A stretch of 64,000 nucleotides of DNA from Hofstenia miamia (Eukaryota > Xenacoelomorpha > Acoela > Hofsteniidae), in contig CABFPE010000211.1 of assembly GCA_900660155.1 (NCBI GenBank), forward strand, positions 566,360 to 630,359. The letters run 5' to 3'. This document shows positions 33,098-45,498 of this stretch, one piece after another (the stretch's first letter is position 1; each line of letters opens with the position of its first letter). Made by a program: the position numbers and the translations under genes. The notes beneath the pieces are model-generated. The model was given only the letters and a program-made list of their open reading frames with translations. It made no database searches and was not told the origin of the DNA.

Positions 33098-33778
33098 TGA
33101 ATATTAATACTTTAGTATTTTAAGTCCTATTTGATTGTGACACAAATTTTTATGTGGTAATCAAGATCAGTTTAGTGGTTACAATATTTCCCACAGGGCC
33201 ACTAGTGTTTTACCTTATCAAGAATATTGAACTATCTTTTAATTTTTTTGTAACCAATTTGTTTGAAGTTGGCAATATATTTTCAGGTGTACTTGGGCTG
33301 ATATCAATTAACTATTGAAACACGTAATATTAATAACATTTTTTTTAAATGTTTGTTAAATTAGTCGATTTCCGCAATTTAAAAAATCAAAAAGTGTTTG
33401 TACTAAATAATCTACTAAAAATGAGTACTTCTATTATTTAGTACATTCCATACATTTGGAAAATGAAAATTTTAATATTTTGAATACCTCTTCTCTTAAA
33501 GCAATGAATTTGTTTTTGCTTTCAAATTACCAATAACTAATGTTATTTGTATTTTTCATTTTGTTTAAATTTTTAGGTCTTTTAAAAGGAAACGTTGCAA
33601 ATTTCCTTAACCTTTTAAATTGGTTTTAAAACATTGATAGTTTTTGACCGAACATATTTAATGTATTTTTTAAGATTGATAATTCAGAAAATTCAATACT
33701 AAGACGCTAAACACATGGCTTAATTTGAATTATCTTGTTACGAAGCTATAGGTTATATAAATTATGCTTTTTGTTTAG

Positions 33779-33900
33779 ATCTAAGTTATGAATCAATCTC
33801 TGTTGAACAGCCAATTGGAAGGCATTTGTTCCGACGTTTCTGTGAACACAGTGGGAATAATTCTTTATACAAATTTGCTATAGATTTTTTAGACAAAGTT
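33779..33900 (+). CDS. GRK coding exon 3
   Basis: Encodes (D)LSYESISVEQPIGRHLFRRF then CEHSGNN and YKFAIDFLDKV. The QPIGRxLFRxFC block is the most conserved part of the GRK RGS-homology domain. The acceptor is TTTAG (ends 33778) and the donor GTAGGT (33901). It ends in phase 0. The 689-nt intron before it holds nothing recognisable. Confidence 0.93.
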
Positions 33901-33943
33901 GTAGGTTTATACCTTTACCGGGTTTCTTCTTATTTGTGTTTAG

Positions 33944-34021
33944 GAGGAATACGAAACTGCTTTAATTGAAAGAAGGTATCAGATTGGGCAATGTCTCGTT
34001 AAAGATTATCTTGATTCTGAA
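33944..34021 (+). CDS. GRK coding exon 4
   Basis: Encodes EEYETALIERRYQIGQCLVK then DYLDSE, aligning with the EYE ... G ... KYL segment of GRK5/6 and with EYISNRIFIGHDIGRRFLD in fly. The intron before it is only 43 nt (33901-33943) but has a GTAGGT donor and a TTTAG acceptor. Phase 0 on both sides. The donor at 34022 is GTACTA. Confidence 0.9.
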
Positions 34022-34071
34022 GTACTATTTTGCATTTCTTGATTTACAAAAAACTATATATTGTGTAACTA

Positions 34072-35189
34072 GAGTCACAAAAACAGCGTTTTGCACATAT
34101 TGATGTTTTTATTATAATACACAGTAATTTTTTACTTTGTAATTGAAAATATATCGCAATTCATGCATAGCTACCGTCGTGATCAATTACTCTGTTCAGA
34201 TGAATTTTCAGTAGTTCCATTTCATGCTACTGACATCACAAGTTATTCACTGAAGTTCTTGTTCAAGATAACTTTCCACATGTTTTTTGTATGAAAAATG
34301 AGCTTACAACGCTTCATTTCAAGAAAACAAAAAATAATTGGCAGGCTGCAGTATGGAGTTTTCTAGTAACAAGTCTCAGTTTCCTGCAAAGGATACTAGC
34401 TTAACTTATTGAAACATTCTCCAGAAATTTTGGATATGTGCCAATCAGTAATACAACTTTTATCCTAACACTTTGAAGAATGACAGCCCGCTAAAGTTAA
34501 TGCAAATCAATGCCAGAAACTTCCCATCTGAAACTGTTATTGAAATTTTTGCAACATCCCCATAGGGAGGAATCCAAGAGCTTCTTGTTTTTTTGGATTT
34601 CCGATTAGAGTAGAGAAAAAACACATTTCATCTGTTAACAATAAATCTATGTAAAATCATTCAAATACGAAACATTTCTTTTCAACGAGTAGCACGTTGT
34701 TATGTTATCTTGCTATAGACAATGTGGGATCCACATATCGGCAACGTTTTTCCAATCGTATTCCATTACCAAGTCACGAGTTGTTCGTTTCGGATTCGCT
34801 TCTAGAGTTTCTGTTTAGACCAATATGTTCAAGTCTCATCTTTCTTACTATCACTTTCTACGCTTCTGTCAAATGATCTTCTTGATCTGTCACCGTACTC
34901 TCTGGTTATATGCTTAGCCCTTCTCAAACTTATTATCTCTCCGCCGCGGCAGTAATGATATGATCATGAATCTCAGTAGCTTTTGGCCACATCTTCTCAA
35001 CGTTCCAATGATAACATAAATATCGTGCTGAGCGACTTCTAAAGAAGCCATATCTAATGCAAGACTTAATGAGGTGGTAATTATAGATAAACTGATAAAA
35101 ATATCAACGCCAACGCAATAAAAACGCGATTTTGTTATTGTGTATTATAATAAAAAATGAATATTTGAAAAACACTGTTTTTGTGACTA
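34072..35189 (-). mobile_element. mariner-like transposon relic in a GRK intron
   Basis: Terminal inverted repeats of roughly 55 bp: the left end starts GTCACAAAAACAGCGTTTT (34074 on) and includes ATTATAATACACA; the right end is the reverse complement with a few changes, ending TGTTTTTGTGAC at 35187, next to TA. The interior, read in reverse, gives TDEMCFFYSNRKSKK and GDVAKISITVSDGKFLALIC, resembling the central part of mariner transposases, but broken by many stops. The element makes up most of intron 4 (34022-35588). Confidence 0.7.
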
Positions 35190-35588
35190 TATTACGAATG
35201 AGCCAATGTTTCTAATGATTTCGTCTGTGAAGCAGTACATAAGCAGTACATGCATTTTTGGCTTTTATATTGAGTATCTTGATTATGATTCTGCGCAAGC
35301 AACATTTATTGTCATTTAAATTATGTTCAGTCTAATTCTACGGTATAACCTCAATTCTGAAATCTGAGATCCTACTTTTTCACATAGGCACCCAATCCTA
35401 TTGTAATAGATTGTTCCACATAATCCTAGTGAAATTGCTCAAAATAGATGTTAAAATAAAAAATTTTGGGAAAAAATGGAACATATGAATGCGATGTAAA
35501 TGTGGTATTTTGTTAGAAAGACTCAAATTGTTTCACGTATATTTGTTTAATGTAATTTTTTTTTCCGCAATTGAATGGTAAATTTTAG

Positions 35589-35722
35589 AATTTTATGAAA
35601 ATTCCTACGATATCACAAGAATTGCAGGAGATGCCTAGAAATTCAGTTAACGATTCTGCATCCGACAAATCAGAACCATTAGATGTCAACTTATCAAAAG
35701 ACCTCTTCAGTGAACTTGAAGC
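35589..35722 (+). CDS. GRK coding exon 5
   Basis: Encodes NFMKIPTISQELQEMPRNSV, NDSASDKSEPLDVNLS and KDLFSELE plus the first two bases of an Ala codon. The first part is the variable linker of the RGS-homology domain; KDLFSELEA aligns with KDLFQELTR of GRK6. The acceptor is TTTTAG (ends 35588). The donor is GTTAGA at 35723, a weak site, chosen because joining to 47078 restores both frame and exact alignment length (KDLFSELEA-AVQEYL against KDLFQELTRLTHEYL). Confidence 0.85.
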
Positions 35723-35759
35723 GTTAGATTTATTTTTACACAATTTTTAATATTTTTTT

Positions 35760-38700
35760 AATTTAGCTTTAGAAATTCGAACATAGATTTTTGCTGCTTA
35801 AATTATATTTACATAATGCATTCGTTCTTTACTTGAGATATTGGAAATTTATCTGAAATGTTGTATTTATATAATTTTACATTTTAACAAGAAATTTTTC
35901 ATGTTGATTTGCAAAAATATAGGTGTTAAAGACATTGGCTTGTTGTCTTTGATCATTTCTATATTGCTATTTATAGACCAATTTCTAAATTCTTATTTTT
36001 AAATATCTAATTAATTTTAATGGTTGCTAATTAATATAAGCTGCTTATAGTTGCATAATTTACGCAGTATTTAATTATTTTACTTCACTTACATTCAATT
36101 ACGTCTTTTATTTTCAAAATGAATATAATTGCTTTGGCGATTTTGAGCACAGTTACATCCTGTTTATCAAAGTTTACTAAATTCATTGATTTTCAATCGT
36201 AGGATTTGTATTGAAAACACAGTTAAATTTTAATAAAGGTCATATGACTTTTCGAATTGACACTGAATCTATTTCTAAGGAAGTCAATCGGAAACAATGT
36301 TGCTATTTCTATTGTCACTTGACAATGTACATAATTTAATAGAGTAATGAAATATCCAGACATTATTAAGTTTGTAGACATTTCATTAATAATTAGAAAA
36401 TTTACCTCATTGGAAATACATTTAATTCTTCTGTCGTGCACGTCGGATATAGATTTATACCACATTTAGAATCCTTAAAACACTTGCTTGAAATAATCTC
36501 TTATGTACAATTTTGAGATGCACTTTGATTTATATATTTAAACCCAGGGTGCATAACATGGTGAATACTTTCGCTAACTACGTTTCAACTCAATAGATAA
36601 AATTTATTCAGATTTTGCTTATGTATATTCAATTGACACTTTATTCTGTTTTAAGTAAGAAGTAAAAAATTTGCTCAAAACACATTGAAAAAATACAATG
36701 ATTTTATGATTTATATTTCAGTTACATGCTAGGACTAAATAGAATGTTTACTTACATGCATACACCAGACTGTCCAAAAAGCTGTCCAACTGATTTCCTC
36801 CTATTATATCTCAATCAGGCTTTTTTAAACTGACCCACACATCGATATAACTTCAAGTTCAATCATTCCCAAGCAGCGAAGTTGGCAGGACTATAGCTTA
36901 CATATAGCTGAATACTAAGAGAACATAAAAGGCGTTTACACCCAGAAATAGACCCTAGTACCCAAAATTTGAAAGAATTACAGAACAGCGCTGAAATTGG
37001 TCAGAGTCTTAGCTAACATAGCTATAAAATTATTGAAACATTGGTTTTATGGGATAAAATGAATATATCTCAAAGCGTAAACATAAAAATTAATGCTAAT
37101 TTTAACAATTAATTTTCCTAACATATTTTTAATAAAACTAAAAATTGAGGTCTAAATATTTTTTTCTACGAGATATAACAGCCTTTTCTCCGTCCGAGAT
37201 TGATTTCATTATAAAATATATTTAGTTTCATCAATTTTTGGGTGTACAGATTTTTTTGTTACACTGTATAAAACTATCCCGAGACGGAAGTATTGCCGAT
37301 AAATGCAAATATACATTGCAGTATGATTCGTTTTCGTTGATGCCTGAATTGCACTGTTTACAAAAACAATGTAAATTTGTCATTAAAAGAAAGAAGCTTT
37401 TTTGGTTAATTTTTACATGCTGACTAAAAAATACAAAAATATTTTAATTTTATCGCACATCAGAGCAGATTTACCCTTGCTATATAACGTTCTTCCATTT
37501 GTTTCACGACCTGGTGTAATTTTCTCCATGCTGGCTTGACAATTGTAGATATTATTGTGTATATTTTCTCTCTAAAAGCATCAATATTGATGAAATTGCA
37601 AAATTTGAAAATGCGTTTGTCGTAGAGCTATTCAACAATCATCGAATGGTTTACAAACTATGTTGATAGCATAAAAACAAAATGATCTACCCTGTTAATT
37701 GATATAGACGGCTATTGTAATAGTGTGAATGTAAACCTTTTCTTTTGTACATTATAGGGATCCAGTTATTAATAATATATTTTTATACATTTATTGTATG
37801 ATAAAACTAAGGAAGCTCTACTGAATGTTGAAAACAGCGGAAGCCTTTTATCTAAAAGTTGAAGATCCATGCAATTGCAGAGGAATTTAAATAGAAAATA
37901 GGCTGTTAACAGCACCACTGTTGCTGTTTTTAGTAACAGTAGTTTACTTTATTAGCATGTGCTGTTTGTATCTCTTACAATGATTAAAAATCATCTTCTT
38001 TAAATAACAGCTAAAATAAAAATTTGACGAAATTGAACATTATATTCTTTTTCAGTGCAAATCTCTTTAGAAGAAAGTTGTTTCATATTGATCACAAATT
38101 CATGTTAACACAGTGTTATTGTCCCTCGAATCCACTGTATGATTTGACAGTATAGTGAGTGACAATTTCGCTTGTTCAATTTCCGAATGTTAATGCCTGA
38201 GGTGAGGCCGTTTATTATTTTGTGCTATACCAATTAAATTATTACACGGGTAACTAGTCTTTTAAAATGTATTTTTATCATTTGAAGCAGTATTGTTGAT
38301 TCGGATTACACATAAAACACTATCAATGATTTTTATATGTTATAGGATGTCTGTTCTTTTAAAGCAGTACCCAAAGACATTAAGAGGTAACAGGGCTGAA
38401 AATGATCGATAACGATGTTATCGTCTGTCTTAAATAGATTATCGGATCGTTTAATGTCTCGATCGATTGTCGTAAATATCGTCTAAGCACAAAGTACAAC
38501 AGCTAAGTTAGGTTTTATGCAACAAAATCTTGCCGATTATTGTTTTCCCGATAATTGATTTTACATATTTGATTTTAAGTTTTTTTATTGTAATATAGAA
38601 AATACAGAACAAAATACATCAAGTAAAATAATGTTGTGGCAAACTTGTTTATATATTAATAGCATTACTATTGGTGTTCAACCAATGGAGTCCTTTGCCT

Positions 38701-40410
38701 AATCAATTTTATCATTTCACAAACCATTTAATACTCTGTCAGGGCTAAAAATTATAGTAAATGTTTCCAAGTCTGTGGATATGGCCGAGATTCAAGGTAA
38801 AACAGGGAATAATTAACGGGCTGTTACTAGTTAAGTTATGTATTTTTACCGAGTTACTTTCCCACTGCAAAATTTACTCATTTTAAACCGGGTAGCGAGA
38901 AAATTACCGTTTCTCTTGAAATCTCTTCTGAAGCAATTTCCCCTGAAAGGCGCACATATCTGGTAGCTACCCACAAAACGTCAGTGCTCTATAACTAATC
39001 TGTTTTATTACTGCACAATTTGTGTATCACTACACACGTTGAACCAATTAAATATTTCTAAACCTACCTATTGGTCTTCAGACATAATTTTTCAAATTTT
39101 GCAAATCTTAGTTTTCAAGCATGATTCAAATTTTTGTGGAAAATCGAGATAGCTTTGCGCAACTACTATTGTTATAGGATATATTCCATATTCTTTTCTG
39201 GCAAAACTGGTAAGTTTTCGAGCTACACATCAAACTACATATAATATGCAAAGCAATTAGTATCTCTGACGTTACAAATAATATGCATTAGTTATTTTAA
39301 TATTCTTAAAACATAGTTTTCAGCTGGCACAGTAAATTTTCACCTCATGGTCATCAAGATTTTCTTAGTCGCAGTCCCATTTAGTCCCTTTGTATTCTAG
39401 TACAATAGTCCCATTGGTCCCACTGTATAACTTCTATTTTACGAAAATTTGCAAATATGTGTGTTTTTCTACATAAATGTCTCAAATCCTTTTTTTCTTT
39501 TTAGGTGTATTTAGAAAAATCTTAAGAACCTATTTTTTCGAAAATTACTTTTGTTGTTTAATTCAAAAAAGCGTTTCACGCAGCACCGCATGCTACGGTT
39601 AACCGGAATCTTAAAATTATTTCATTTACTTCAACTTAAATGATTTGCGCAATCAACACGGTTGACGTCACTTGAAAATAGTTTTTAACATTGTGTGTTT
39701 CTTTCCTGCTGTTAGGAATTTATTATATAATTAACTTGCTTCGGTTTCTAGTTCTTTAATCTCATTTCGCTGTTCATAAACATCTAAAATTTAGAAAGAG
39801 TATTTCTCCTGGTGTGACGCAGTTTCATTTCGCAGTCTAGATTTTATTCTATATTGAAATTGTTCGATCTGTGTAAATAGTTTGTTCGCATGGGTTTTGA
39901 TGTAATAGTTATTAATTATGAGGATGGCCATTCCGGACACTAAACCATGCCTCTTTTATGTCTTTCAATTGTGTATTTTCATGGTAAACAAGACCGCAAT
40001 TTGCTTGGATTGCACAAATTTTCTGCTAATGGTAAATTTATTAATCTTTGTAATATTAGTTTTCTTTATTTGTTTGGGAAATAGATCCTTTGCACTGCGT
40101 TGAACGTATTCCTGCCATGATTTAAGTGCATTAGAATCTCAACAGTGCACATGGACTATACGATCGACATGAAAAAATTTTTTGTTTTTTACCTAGTGAC
40201 ATTTGTAAGTGGAGATAATTTGTCAAACGCGGCCGCTCGAATGTTAAACACAACTGTGAAACCTACGTTTCATTGTACATTCTATTGCTATGCACTCTTG
40301 TGTTTATTGGAGGCGCGATGTTTTTCCACGAAAAATCGTTTCTCACACTACTATGCAGGAGTACAATTTGCAGTAAAGTTCAGATGTCGGTGTTGAAGTA
40401 AACTCTGTAG
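35760..40410. other. Part of the 11.4-kb GRK intron, no gene seen
   Basis: Long AT-rich intron sequence. The right third (from about 38400) is less AT-rich. The forward open stretch 40145-40396 would begin with a leader-like MKKFFVFYLVTFVSG and be Cys-rich, but nothing supports it as a gene. No transposon signature was recognised. Confidence 0.4.
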
Positions 40411-40416
40411 GAAAGT

Positions 40417-41056
40417 CTCGTATAATAGCAGCGCTTTTTTGTCGTGTTGTTGCTGGTGTTTTCGGCATTTCAACCAAAATTATTCTATGTTCACGTTAAT
40501 TTAGACTTTATAATCGCACTCTTGTTCGCTCTACAAGTCCAAAGTACGTTTGCGAGGAGAAACTTGGAACACGCACTTTAAATTGCGCACAGAGAGAGAT
40601 AAAAATTGCACACACAGCACGGAAAAGTAATGCTACGTACGTGGTTGTTGTACAAATGACTCATTTAAACTGAGGTAGAGCCAAGAATGTCTCAATGGAG
40701 GGATACGATTTTTCTCAATCTTTCTCAGTTTTTTAACTCGTATAATAGCAGCGCTTTTTTGTCGTGTCGTTGCTGGTGTTTTCGGCATTTCAACAAAAAT
40801 TATTCTATGTTCACGTTAATTTAGACTTTATAATCGCACTCTTGTTCGCTCTACAAGTCCAAAGTACGTTTGCGAGGAGAAACTTGGAACACGCACTTTA
40901 AATTGCGCACAGAGAGAGATAAAAATTGCACACACAGCACGGAAAAGTAATGCTACGTGCGTGGTTGTTGTACAAATGACTCATTTAAACTGAGGTAGAG
41001 CCAAGAATGTCTCAATAGAGGGATACGATTTTTCTCAATCTTTCTCAGTTTTTTAT
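40417..41056. repeat. Tandem duplication of a 320-bp unit
   Basis: Unit one (40417-40736) and unit two (40737-41056) are in direct orientation with only a handful of substitutions (for example ACGTACG against ACGTGCG), so about 98-99 percent identical. The unit is relatively rich in G and C, with AGCAGCGC and GTACGTTTGCGAGG. No N separates the copies, so unlike the N-linked repeats in this window it may be a real recent duplication. Confidence 0.9.
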
Positions 41057-41723
41057 GACCATTTCATTTGTTAAACAAAAACTAAAGGTCCGATTTTGAA
41101 ATGTTTTTTTTTATTAAAAAACTCATTCATCGTGTAATTTACTAATTTAAATTATATTTCATTTGGATAAAAAATTAAAACAATAACATGCTAATGAAAT
41201 TCAAAACTAGTCGAAAATGTACCAATTTTAAAAAGAGGAAAGTTAACTTACTCTATTGAGACATCCTTAGTAGAGCAGTGCGTATGGAAATTGAGGCATT
41301 TGTGTGTGTTGTTCATTCGGAACAATGGGAAAAAATTTTTGACCAATCTGCCATAAGTTGACTTTTGTTGACCTAACGTGGAAAATTGACTTTTTATTGA
41401 CCATATAACTTGACCCCCTACACATATGATCGATGAAAGTGCCGTACTTGCGTTTCTTTACCCATGTGGACAAATATATCAAAAGTTAACTTTATTGACT
41501 TTTGAGGGCCCTAATTATTAGTTTAGCTTTCTTATAATTCGGAGAACGGAAACTCATTGTACATTTTCAACCTTTCCACTCAAAATTATAAAGATGTTGA
41601 AACTTCTACTCACTTAGAGGGGCCTCAAAAACTTTGCATGATGATTGAATGGAGAGAGGTTTCTTGCTTTTGTCATTGATCACCGTTTTTGTTAAAGTAA
41701 TTATCTTATTGCCTGGGTCTTCA

Positions 41724-42083
41724 TTATTGTTTAAAATTGTATACTATTCGTTTATCCAAATGTTGTTTCTTTAAAAACTGATAGTTAGGGAAATTTGCTT
41801 CGATAAATGGATTTGCGACAGCACTTCGTTTGTGTGCATGTAAAAATTTGCCGAGACACTTTTTCCGAGTCATTTCACTGTCTATAAAAGGGTTCTGCAA
41901 CATGATTTTCTCCTCGTCCATGTAAGTCTTTGTTCTTGATTTCAACGTTCGAAATGGTTCCTTATTGCAGGACCTGAAATGCAACGGTTTTAGAAATAAC
42001 GGACATTTTTGGTCAATTGCAAAGTGAAACTTCTCGGTCTCGTCAAATTGCTGATGTATTTTGACATTCCGCCAGTAATACAT
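41724..42083 (-). CDS. Unrecognised 119-residue basic protein, nested in the GRK intron
   Basis: Open frame with a Met directly after an in-frame stop (TAA immediately upstream). The product is basic and lacks a signal peptide or membrane segment. It contains two similar pieces, LQNPFIDSEMTRKKCLGKF and VANPFIEANFPNYQFLKK, that share NPFI, a hint of an internal repeat. Its composition (many Lys, Arg, Phe, Asn; few Ile/Leu runs) is unlike the random open stretches of this AT-rich DNA. I do not recognise the family. It lies on the opposite strand inside GRK intron 5. It could be one exon of a longer gene or a chance frame. Confidence 0.4.
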   Translation of the reverse strand: MYYWRNVKIHQQFDETEKFHFAIDQKCPLFLKPLHFRSCNKEPFRTLKSRTKTYMDEEKIMLQNPFIDSEMTRKKCLGKFLHAHKRSAVANPFIEANFPNYQFLKKQHLDKRIVYNFKQ

Positions 42084-42089
42084 TTACGA

Positions 42090-44080
42090 TGTATTTTTAT
42101 GCTAATTTCGCAGGCCTGCCTTTGTTAATAATATATTCAATTTACTGCATTTTGGTAAATCTTGAAGCACATCGACACCAATGCAATATTTTTTCGGAAG
42201 AAAAAACTAATTTATTGCGTATGCAATAGTTTTTACTTACGTGTGAGATGTTTGACAGATTATTGTCACTGTTTATAACCATTTGTTCTCAGCAATAATG
42301 TAATAAACATTGGCAGATTTAAGTTCGAGTGCGTGCTTAGATAGTACTGAAAGACAATGTTTATTTTGTAATCGAATATTGAACACATTAGATATTAAAT
42401 GTTTCAATTTTGAAGTTATCTAATTTTTTATAACTAACAACCAACGCAACTTCCAAGCTAAACATTGTTTGTTTTATCTAAATTAAATGACCCCAAAAAA
42501 TTTTTAATGTAAATTTTCAATTTTCCTTCAATTGGAAACGGAGTTGACGAAGTAAACGAAATTTGGTTACATAATCGTCTCATTTTTATCATTTAGCATA
42601 TCAAATAGATGCGCAGTTGCAACACAAATTTTCTATCTATTAACAACCGATCAAGTTTTACTATAAGGATGTTGCGAGAGATGTAAAAGTTCTTTCAACA
42701 AGTGTTCAAACGTAGTATCGCGTCAACTAGTTACAATTGGTTTCCGAAATTCGAGTCAATTGCTTCTTCTGTGAGCATGGAAATTAATCGTTTTGAAATT
42801 TTTTATTCAATGATAGAACTATGCTCTATTTATTCAATTTCGTTTGCAGTATTTCTAGTGATTTTTCACATTTTGATTATAGGTCAATCAATTTTTTTAC
42901 ATCCCTTATGGCCTAAGACCAGGTCTTAAATATAAAAAATAACCCAATATCAATCTAGCTTAAAAACTACATGCTTAAATTACAGAGAAACATTTCCAGA
43001 TTGACATAAGTCGTATTTATAATACAGAATTATAGTATGGTTGCTGGAAGTGTTATTTCCGTGAATATACATTTTATTTCATTAACTAAATTGGGTTATA
43101 CTTAGATTAGCACTGTCCCGCCTCAGAAAAAAGTATTAAAGATTCTACCATTGTAAATGATATACAAGATATTTATTTTTTCGGATTTCTTTAAGTGTCC
43201 AATAATATTGACATAATGTTCTTCAGCAAATTTTGAAAGTGGATTCTGGAACACATTCTTGAATTGATAGTTTTCAAATTTTAGTTTGAAAGACAAAACC
43301 TCCTGCGGTGATTCAGTTTTGCTGAGATATCTTCTTTTGTCAGAAAATAGAGCCCTTTATTTATAACTGCTCCAACGTTTTTTACATGGAAAACGCATCT
43401 TGGAGTAATTGTCATTTAATTCAATTGAAAATATTTCTACCCCATACTTGTTTTTTCAACTTTGATGATTTAGATAAAAATCGTCTCTTCATCTTCTGGA
43501 CAGTTGAAGCAAAGAGGAAGCCCATGACACTTTTCTTAAATAAGTGTGTCATTTCGCCGGGATATCTAATTTTAGGAAGCTCTTTAGTAGTAATTTGAGT
43601 GTTTTTTGTCGAGTATTAATGAAAAAACTTTTTTCTGAGTTTCGACTTGTTACGTTGAAGAATCCGAAGATGGGCTGCAGCTGACAATCTTATCGCCTAT
43701 TATACACGTATAGGGCATTGATTTGATGGTGTCTTTTATATGATCCCTGTAATTCAATGTGCCTTTCTTTTTTTCATATTCGTTCTAAGGCAGTTTCTCA
43801 AATTTATTATAGCCACTCTGATAGCATAAAATGAAACAATATTTCACTATGTGACTGCCCCACTAAATATTAGTAAAATTCAACTATTACTACATGTAGT
43901 CTTGTTTATTATGCTTTCGATCATTTGTGTTTAAGAGCCATTGGTTAAGACTCTTCAATGTGAAGAATATTAATGACTTCTTTAAGATGAATACAACGTT
44001 TGATAAAATCATTTCAAATTGCTTTAACATTGTGGAAATGTAACCCAAACCCGAAAGTATCGAATGCAATAAATACATGC
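42090..44080. other. GRK intron, no gene seen
   Basis: AT-rich intronic sequence. Forward open stretches at 42702-42929 and 43386-43598 show no domain and are not supported. Confidence 0.4.
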
Positions 44081-44083
44081 ATG

Positions 44084-44267
44084 GAGTTCAGCTATTATAC
44101 ATGGAGGCGAAGCGCTTCCCGGAGAAGGCTATATTGTTTTGCATGCAGAAAATTTGTGCAGCACACAATCTGATCAACGAAAGATGACAGCCAATTAAAT
44201 TAATTTAATGGCCTTCTTCGGGAAGGAGGTAAATGCCGCTCCGCCTCCATGTATAATAACAGAATTC
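44084..44267. mobile_element. Short MITE-like inverted-repeat element
   Basis: About 184 bp with long inverted ends. The left arm (44084-44130) contains TATTATACATGGAGGCG and CTTCCCGGAGAAGGC; the right arm (44210-44267) is its reverse complement (GCCTTCTTCGGGAAG, CGCCTCCATGTATAATA) with an extra dozen bases. The arms are far more GC-rich than the intron around them. There is no coding capacity, and the centre is about 80 bases. Confidence 0.75.
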
Positions 44268-44602
44268 CATGATACATGTGAATAATACATTTATTTTATG
44301 CACTAAGTTTTAGATAAGAACTCTTGCCGGGTTGAAAACAACAGGAAACTGTTGTCATTTTTGTTTAAAAAAAGATACTTATCACATCAAAATGTTGGAA
44401 AAAATATTCGAAACTTGAATGCAAAGAATCTTAAGATGAAAATAAAAGATTGATTATAGATCAAATCTTGAATACAATTGATCGAATGCTGCATGCGGAA
44501 AATTTATATTTATTATCTATTGTTAATATACTTTAGATGTCTAAGTGTTATAGTTATTATAAAATTCTTTAATAAACTCTAAACAGCTTTTTAATGTACG
44601 CT

Positions 44603-44990
44603 TTAAAGAATTTTTATTATGTAGGGTTGTTTTTTTGGGTAATCATACGCATTTGTAAAAACATTTAAAGTAACTAATGCAGTATTTAATTCTTTGTAAC
44701 ACATTTTCATGTAAATAGAGATCCTCCGCAAGTCTGCCCACATCTTTTCATCAAACAAAGTTATGCTAATGCTACAATACAAACACCGACTGTTGGAATG
44801 AGGCATTTGGTATTTTCAAACGGCAGTGGAGATTTGTTTTGTGATCCCTCTAGTGTTTCATTTGCGCATCGACTTGAGAAGAGAACGGTTTTGGAACTGA
44901 GTATTGCCAGAGTAAATTTTGCTGCATTTTCGTGCTTTGTAAATCGTCAGCATTCTAATTGTTCTCTCTGCGAAATGTTTGCATTTCGTC
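44603..44990 (-). other. Possible decayed coding sequence, unrecognised
   Basis: On the reverse strand, two adjoining frames have protein-like composition: about 44990-44790 (KFTLAILSSKTVLFSSRC, NETLEGSQNKSPLPFENTK) and 44806-44603 (LFDEKMWADLRRISIYMK, CYKELNTALVTLNVF). A frame change joins them. This could be a pseudogene, exons of a nested gene, or chance. No family was recognised. Confidence 0.3.
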
Positions 44991-45195
44991 TAACTTAGGA
45001 TGTATTTTTAATAACTTCTGAAAGCCATTTACCAATTCGCTCTTAAACAATAACAATATGTATTTTTAACTTTTTTACAAATAATTAATACGCAGATTCT
45101 GCGCTATAATTATTTTCAAATATCTAGTTGTGTATAAATTTATTGTGAATTGATAATCTGTTATTTCTAAGTTCTATCATTTGGAAAATATAATA

Positions 45196-45196
45196 A

Positions 45197-45228
<32 letters not shown>

Positions 45229-45427
45229 TATATATATANNNNNNNNNNNNNNNNNNNNNNNNNNNNNNNNNNNNNNNNNNNNNNNNNNNNNNNNNNNNNN
45301 NNNNNNNNNNNNNNNNNNNNNNNNNNNNNNNNNNNNNNNNNNNNNNNNNNNNNNNNNNNNNNNNNNNNNNNNNNNNNNNNNNNNNNNNNNNNNNNNNNNN
45401 NNNNNNNNNNNNNNNNNNNNNNNNNNN
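45196..45427. repeat. (TA)n tract and 189-base assembly gap
   Basis: TA dinucleotides at 45196-45238 run into N bases 45239-45427. The tract probably stopped the assembly. Confidence 0.95.
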
Positions 45428-45498
45428 TTTTTCATTTCGTTAAATATTATGAGAATAGAGACCGAAAGAAGTTGCGTAAAAAATCAGCTTATATTGCG

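Noticed and set aside
40145-40396. Small secreted Cys-rich protein
   Set aside because: The leader-like start is suggestive, but there is no conserved pattern and no splice or promoter support.
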